This document shows positions 61,120 through 64,000 of a DNA stretch of 64,000 nucleotides, one piece after another. The translations under genes and the position numbers were made by a program. The notes below the pieces were generated by a model. It saw nothing but the letters and a program-made list of their open reading frames with translations. It was not told the DNA's origin and made no database searches. How positions within the stretch are numbered: the stretch's first letter is position 1; every line of letters begins with the position of its first letter. Location of the stretch: the NCBI RefSeq assembly GCF_009910845.1, contig NZ_SIJB01000017.1, forward strand, positions 53,941 through 117,940. Reading direction: 5' to 3'. Source of the DNA: Chengkuizengella marina (lineage in GTDB: Bacteria > Bacillota > Bacilli > Paenibacillales > KCTC-33759).

Positions 61120-61145
61120 AAGACCGTTTGAAACGGTCTTTTTTT
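61120..61145 (+). terminator. Terminator 2 of the rsgA leader
   Basis: AAGACCGTT-TGA-AACGGTCTT with seven T behind it. Its left arm (61120-61127) can pair instead with ACGGTTTT (61080-61087), 8 bp with one G-T, which is free only when terminator 1 is not formed. Confidence 0.85.
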
Positions 61146-61186
61146 AATTAAAAATTTACAGTATATAATAATTGGAGGCTTTTACA

Positions 61187-62245
61187 TTGAATATAAACAA
61201 ATTAGGTTGGAATGAATATTTTGAAAATGAATTTTTACCATATAAGGAAAAACAATTTACACTCGGTCGTGTGGCGTTAGAACATAAACGCTTATATAGA
61301 ATATATACAGAAAACGGAGAACTTTTAGGAGAAGTATCAGGGAAATTTAGATTTGAATCTGCTTCACGAGAAGATTATCCTGCTGTTGGCGATTGGGTTG
61401 TCCTTCAACAAATGGAAGGGGAAAATAAAGCGATCATTCATGCGGTTTTACCACGAACAAGTAAGTTCTCAAGAAAAGTAGCAGGTATTACAACTGAAGA
61501 ACAGATCGTGGCAGCAAATGTAGACACGGTTTTTATCGTAATATCTTTAAATGACGATTTTAATATGAGAAGGATTGAAAGATATTTAATCATGGTATGG
61601 GAAAGTGGCGCAAATCCTGTGATTTTGTTAAGTAAAGCGGATTTGTGTGAAGATGTTGATGAAAAGGTATCCCAAGTTGAATCGATTGCGATTGGAGTTC
61701 CCATTTGTGTCATTAGTTCAGTAGAAAAAACAGGTATCGAACAATTAGATCCCTATATGAAACCAGGAGAAACGATTACACTTACAGGTTCCTCTGGTGT
61801 AGGTAAATCTACTTTAGTGAATTTATTAATGGAAAAAGAGGTACAAGAGATTCAAGATATAAGGAATGATGATAAGGGAAAACATACAACAACATATCGA
61901 GAACTCTTTGTATTGCCGAATGATGTGATCATGGTGGATACACCTGGAATGAGAGAATTTCAACTGTGGGAAGCAGATGATAGCTTTGATCATACTTTCT
62001 CAGATATCGAACAATTAGCAAGTGAGTGTTATTTTAAAGACTGTTCTCACAATAATGAACCGAAATGTGCAGTTAAAAAAGCAATTGAAGATGGAAGTCT
62101 AGAAGCAACTCGATATGAAAGCTACTTAAAACTGAAAAAGGAATTAGCTTTTTTAGAAAGAAAAAATGATAAAAAAGCTCAAAAACTTGAAAAAGACAAG
62201 TGGAAAAAATTAGCTGGCGATCGCACAAAATTCAATCGTCCGTAA
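61187..62245 (+). CDS. rsgA: RsgA-type ribosome-assembly GTPase
   Basis: The 352-residue circularly permuted GTPase has an N-terminal OB-fold (about 35-95), then the motif order G4 (LLSKADLC), G5 (VISSVEK), G1 GSSGVGKSTLVN near 210 and G3 DTPGMREF. A C-terminal zinc domain follows, with the metal ligands in CYFKDCSHNNEPKCAVKKA. RsgA enzymes finish maturation of the 30S subunit. This gene stands apart from the usual rsgA-rpe-thiN cluster, so it may be a second paralogue. The start is TTG at 61187 behind GGAGG. It lies behind two leader terminators, implying expression by antitermination. Confidence 0.9.
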   Translation: MNINKLGWNEYFENEFLPYKEKQFTLGRVALEHKRLYRIYTENGELLGEVSGKFRFESASREDYPAVGDWVVLQQMEGENKAIIHAVLPRTSKFSRKVAGITTEEQIVAANVDTVFIVISLNDDFNMRRIERYLIMVWESGANPVILLSKADLCEDVDEKVSQVESIAIGVPICVISSVEKTGIEQLDPYMKPGETITLTGSSGVGKSTLVNLLMEKEVQEIQDIRNDDKGKHTTTYRELFVLPNDVIMVDTPGMREFQLWEADDSFDHTFSDIEQLASECYFKDCSHNNEPKCAVKKAIEDGSLEATRYESYLKLKKELAFLERKNDKKAQKLEKDKWKKLAGDRTKFNRP

Positions 62246-62272
62246 AGTTTTTAAAACTTAAAAAAATTTATT

Positions 62273-62302
62273 AAAAGGAGCTCAGTAAATTGAGCTCCTT
62301 TT
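62273..62302. terminator. Bidirectional terminator after rsgA
   Basis: AAAAGGAGCTCA (62273-62284) pairs perfectly with TGAGCTCCTTTT (62291-62302), between convergent genes ending at 62245 and 62307. Confidence 0.9.
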
Positions 62303-62306
62303 ATTA

Positions 62307-63539
62307 TTATTTAATTTTAATGCGAACATCTCCATCTATTACTAAAGGAAAATCAGCTAGCGTAAATGTAATGGGATAGGTATACTCTGATTTTGGAATA
62401 TCAACCAATAATTCTTCAGTATTTTCTCTTAAAGAATACCCAATGGACTCAACTTCATACTTTTTCCCACTTGCATCTATAAAATCAGATTCTAGGTTGG
62501 TATACATGGATTCACTTAATGATAAGGAATCATCTCTTGTTATTGAAAAAACTAAAACTAAAATTTCATCATTGTCTTCAATACTGCTAAGAACAATATT
62601 TTCATTTGACGTTTCTCCTAAGTCTTTTTGAGTAAGATCGACTTGAAACTGCATTGCACTTTTATCTACCGCACGAATTGTAGATACGTCAATAAACATT
62701 TCTTTAGGATCTTCAAAGTAATTACTCTCTAAAAAAAGGAGATGTTCATTTTCACTCAGATAAGATGCTGTAAAGCCGTTAGATATAGTTTCAAACACAT
62801 TCCCTTCATTATCAGTGATTCTTAAATCTTCTAGTCCAAAAATCTTTTTTGAATTATTGTCGTCAAAAGTAACCCTGATTTCAGATCGTGTAGGATAAAT
62901 AATTAACTCATGGAATGTAAATGATTGTCCCTCTATTTGTACAGTTTGGTTGATTGAATAGAATCTATTTTTATTTTCAAACTGCTTTTTATCCACTTGA
63001 AATGGAATTGACCAGGTGCTCGCTAATTCTTTTGATTCGGATAAGTTATCTCCTGCTTCCACTTTTAACTTTAAGATCATATCTTCAGGTATATTTTTAT
63101 CGTTAAAATAAAAATCAATTCTATCATAAATTATATTGGATTGTTCATTATTATGAACCGGAGAACCATAGGTACTTCCGGCACCATAAGACTCACCATT
63201 TGTTTTCAATAATTCTACAGATTTTGAAAAAACTCTTTTAAAGTCCTTTACACCCTCCATAGTATAAAAAACAACCATTTTCGCTTCATCAATAATGACT
63301 GAATCTACTGTGATTTTTATTTCTTCTTGTACATCTGATTTTTCAATCTTTTGAATAAAATTATATTCGACTGCAGTTAATAATCCATTTTCGAATTGGA
63401 TTAGTTTGTTAATTTCATTTCTATTAGATTCTTCCACAAAAAATATTGGAAGCTTCCAAATTGTGATGATTGTTAAAGCTAATATACAACAAACACTACA
63501 GAAAACTATTACTTTTTTTCTCTTTTTTTCTCTCTCCAT
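62307..63539 (-). CDS. Membrane-anchored beta-rich protein (DUF4179-like)
   Basis: The 410-residue protein has a basic start, one helix (VIVFCSVCCILALTIITIW) at residues 10-30 and a large extracytoplasmic part made of strand-rich domains (VTVDSVIIDEAKMVVFYTMEG, QTVQIEGQSFTFHELIIYPTRSEI, then ITRDDSLSLSESMYT). Similar DUF4179/DUF5643 proteins occur with ECF sigma factors in Bacilli, but no sigma factor lies in the window. The assignment is by general layout only. The ATG follows AAAGGGTGGGAGAAT. A remnant upstream ends in VRLKIK, like this protein's VRIKIK. Confidence 0.6.
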   Translation of the reverse strand: MEREKKRKKVIVFCSVCCILALTIITIWKLPIFFVEESNRNEINKLIQFENGLLTAVEYNFIQKIEKSDVQEEIKITVDSVIIDEAKMVVFYTMEGVKDFKRVFSKSVELLKTNGESYGAGSTYGSPVHNNEQSNIIYDRIDFYFNDKNIPEDMILKLKVEAGDNLSESKELASTWSIPFQVDKKQFENKNRFYSINQTVQIEGQSFTFHELIIYPTRSEIRVTFDDNNSKKIFGLEDLRITDNEGNVFETISNGFTASYLSENEHLLFLESNYFEDPKEMFIDVSTIRAVDKSAMQFQVDLTQKDLGETSNENIVLSSIEDNDEILVLVFSITRDDSLSLSESMYTNLESDFIDASGKKYEVESIGYSLRENTEELLVDIPKSEYTYPITFTLADFPLVIDGDVRIKIK

Positions 63540-64000
63540 ATTCTCCCACCCTTTCTGATCTATAAATTATACTTCATAATAAAGAAATAGTAGAAGTAGG
63601 ATGTTCTCATTTTTTATATTTGCAATTACAAATACAGGAGATTTCCATAAGACTATCCAACGAATGGATAACCTTATTATAAGATTACTTTATTTTTACA
63701 ACCTTCTATTGATTAACCTTTCTCAATTATTTGATTTTCAATCGAACATTTTCATGAATAGTCGAAGGATAGTCCAATTGCGGCATAAAATAAACATTTT
63801 CTTTATTATCGGTTAATTCCCAAGTGAATTCTAATATATCTCTTTGGTAATCATCATGCATCATAAAATTTAGTGAAGAATAAGTAGTTAATTATACATT
63901 GTAGGACCGCCCTTTTAAATAGATATCTATCATATAATTCCTTATTATTTTGCTTATCAAAAAAAGGCGTCCATCATTCTAAAATGGTACCTGTAGTTAG
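63540..64000. other. 461-bp region at the window end
   Basis: It holds a 12-bp imperfect inverted repeat GACTATCC/GGATAGTC (63651-63774) and, on the minus strand, broken coding sequence (see 63727..63891). The plus-strand frame at 63601 lacks a ribosome binding site and is not accepted. No promoter is assigned. Confidence 0.45.
63727..63891 (-). pseudogene. Broken 3' gene fragment
   Basis: On the minus strand an open stretch encodes DDYQRDILEFTWELTDNKEN, then YFMPQLDYPSTIHENVRLKIK-type residues to a stop at 63727. No start or ribosome binding site fits. In a different frame just upstream (63854-63985) lies another open stretch (DKQNNKELYDRYLFKRAVLQ), separated by homopolymer runs, which suggests frameshifts. 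The ending resembles VRIKIK of the gene at 62307, so it may be the remains of a duplicated copy. This is a tentative reading. Confidence 0.35.

Larger units (their letters stand above)
60857..61186 (+). other. 330-bp leader region of the RsgA gene
   Basis: The whole gap is filled by regulatory-looking elements: promoter (60882-60910), ribosome binding site AAAGGAGG (60934-60941), 26-codon ORF (60950-61030), terminator 1 (61057-61089), a small hairpin (61095-61115), terminator 2 (61120-61145) and the RsgA ribosome binding site GGAGG (61174-61178). Confidence 0.75.

Noticed and set aside
41745..63774. A repeat family joining 41.8 kb and 63.7 kb (shared CCTTCGACTATT)
   Set aside because: Only 12 bases are shared, and the second copy lies in coding-like sequence (DYPSTI), so common origin is not supported.
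63601..63816. Plus-strand 71-codon frame near the window end
   Set aside because: No ribosome binding site, low-complexity AT-rich translation, and the opposite strand has better coding character.
1..64000. CRISPR arrays, insertion sequences, prophage, rRNA or tRNA genes
   Set aside because: No repeat-spacer pattern, transposase, integrase or RNA-gene signature was seen on reading both strands, though short remnants could be missed by eye.

Overview
The window is AT-rich DNA with strong AGGAGG-type ribosome binding sites, frequent TTG and GTG starts and gene families typical of endospore-forming Bacillales: CgeB-like proteins, GshF, a Des-type desaturase, YitT, an InhA-like M6 protease, CodY- and cre-like sites. 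A Paenibacillaceae-type genome is my best guess, which I infer and cannot test here. I saw no rRNA, tRNA, CRISPR array, insertion sequence or prophage.

Layout. 0-6.4 kb is a sugar-modification cluster: two paralogous family-2 glycosyltransferases, a TylF-type methyltransferase, two paralogous CgeB-like glycosyltransferases, a second methyltransferase and a StrF-like glycosyltransferase. 6.5-20 kb holds mostly single genes: an unrecognised Cys-containing protein, a thioredoxin-reductase-like flavoprotein, a CBS-pair protein, RarD, an ABC-2 drug-type exporter, a Cys-rich MarR regulator upstream of bifunctional glutathione synthetase GshF, an XRE regulator, a small multicopper oxidase, an Ada-AlkA fusion, an SGNH esterase, a fatty-acid desaturase and YitT.

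21-41 kb looks like a collagen/peptide utilisation block. It has a complete hydroxyproline pathway (epimerase, multi-subunit FAD/Fe-S D-hydroxyproline dehydrogenase, deaminase, 2-oxoglutarate-semialdehyde dehydrogenase), its FadR-type GntR regulator, an MFS transporter, a secreted M6 metalloprotease and an oligopeptide ABC transporter. The same 20-bp sequence containing a FadR-type palindrome lies just downstream of a TTGACT-N17-TATNAT promoter at both the gntR gene and oppA, 11 kb apart. This suggests one regulon joining peptide uptake to hydroxyproline catabolism. The oppA promoter also has a CodY-box match inside its spacer, a cre-like site in its leader and a second, weaker GntR-like site.

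41-55 kb carries a thiamine-binding-type protein, a TetR regulator, an alpha-glucoside locus (ABC binding protein, two permeases, LacI regulator, GH13 glucosidase, with identical LacI-type palindromes at both promoters) and a large modular secreted GH81 beta-1,3-glucanase. 55-64 kb holds an EamA transporter, a GNAT acetyltransferase, a VWA lipoprotein, a short-chain dehydrogenase, small membrane proteins and an RsgA-type GTPase.

The most striking non-coding element is the 270-nt leader of that RsgA gene. It has a good promoter, a 26-codon leader ORF with its own ribosome binding site, two intrinsic terminators, and two alternative pairings that would block both terminators. It reads like a transcription attenuator.
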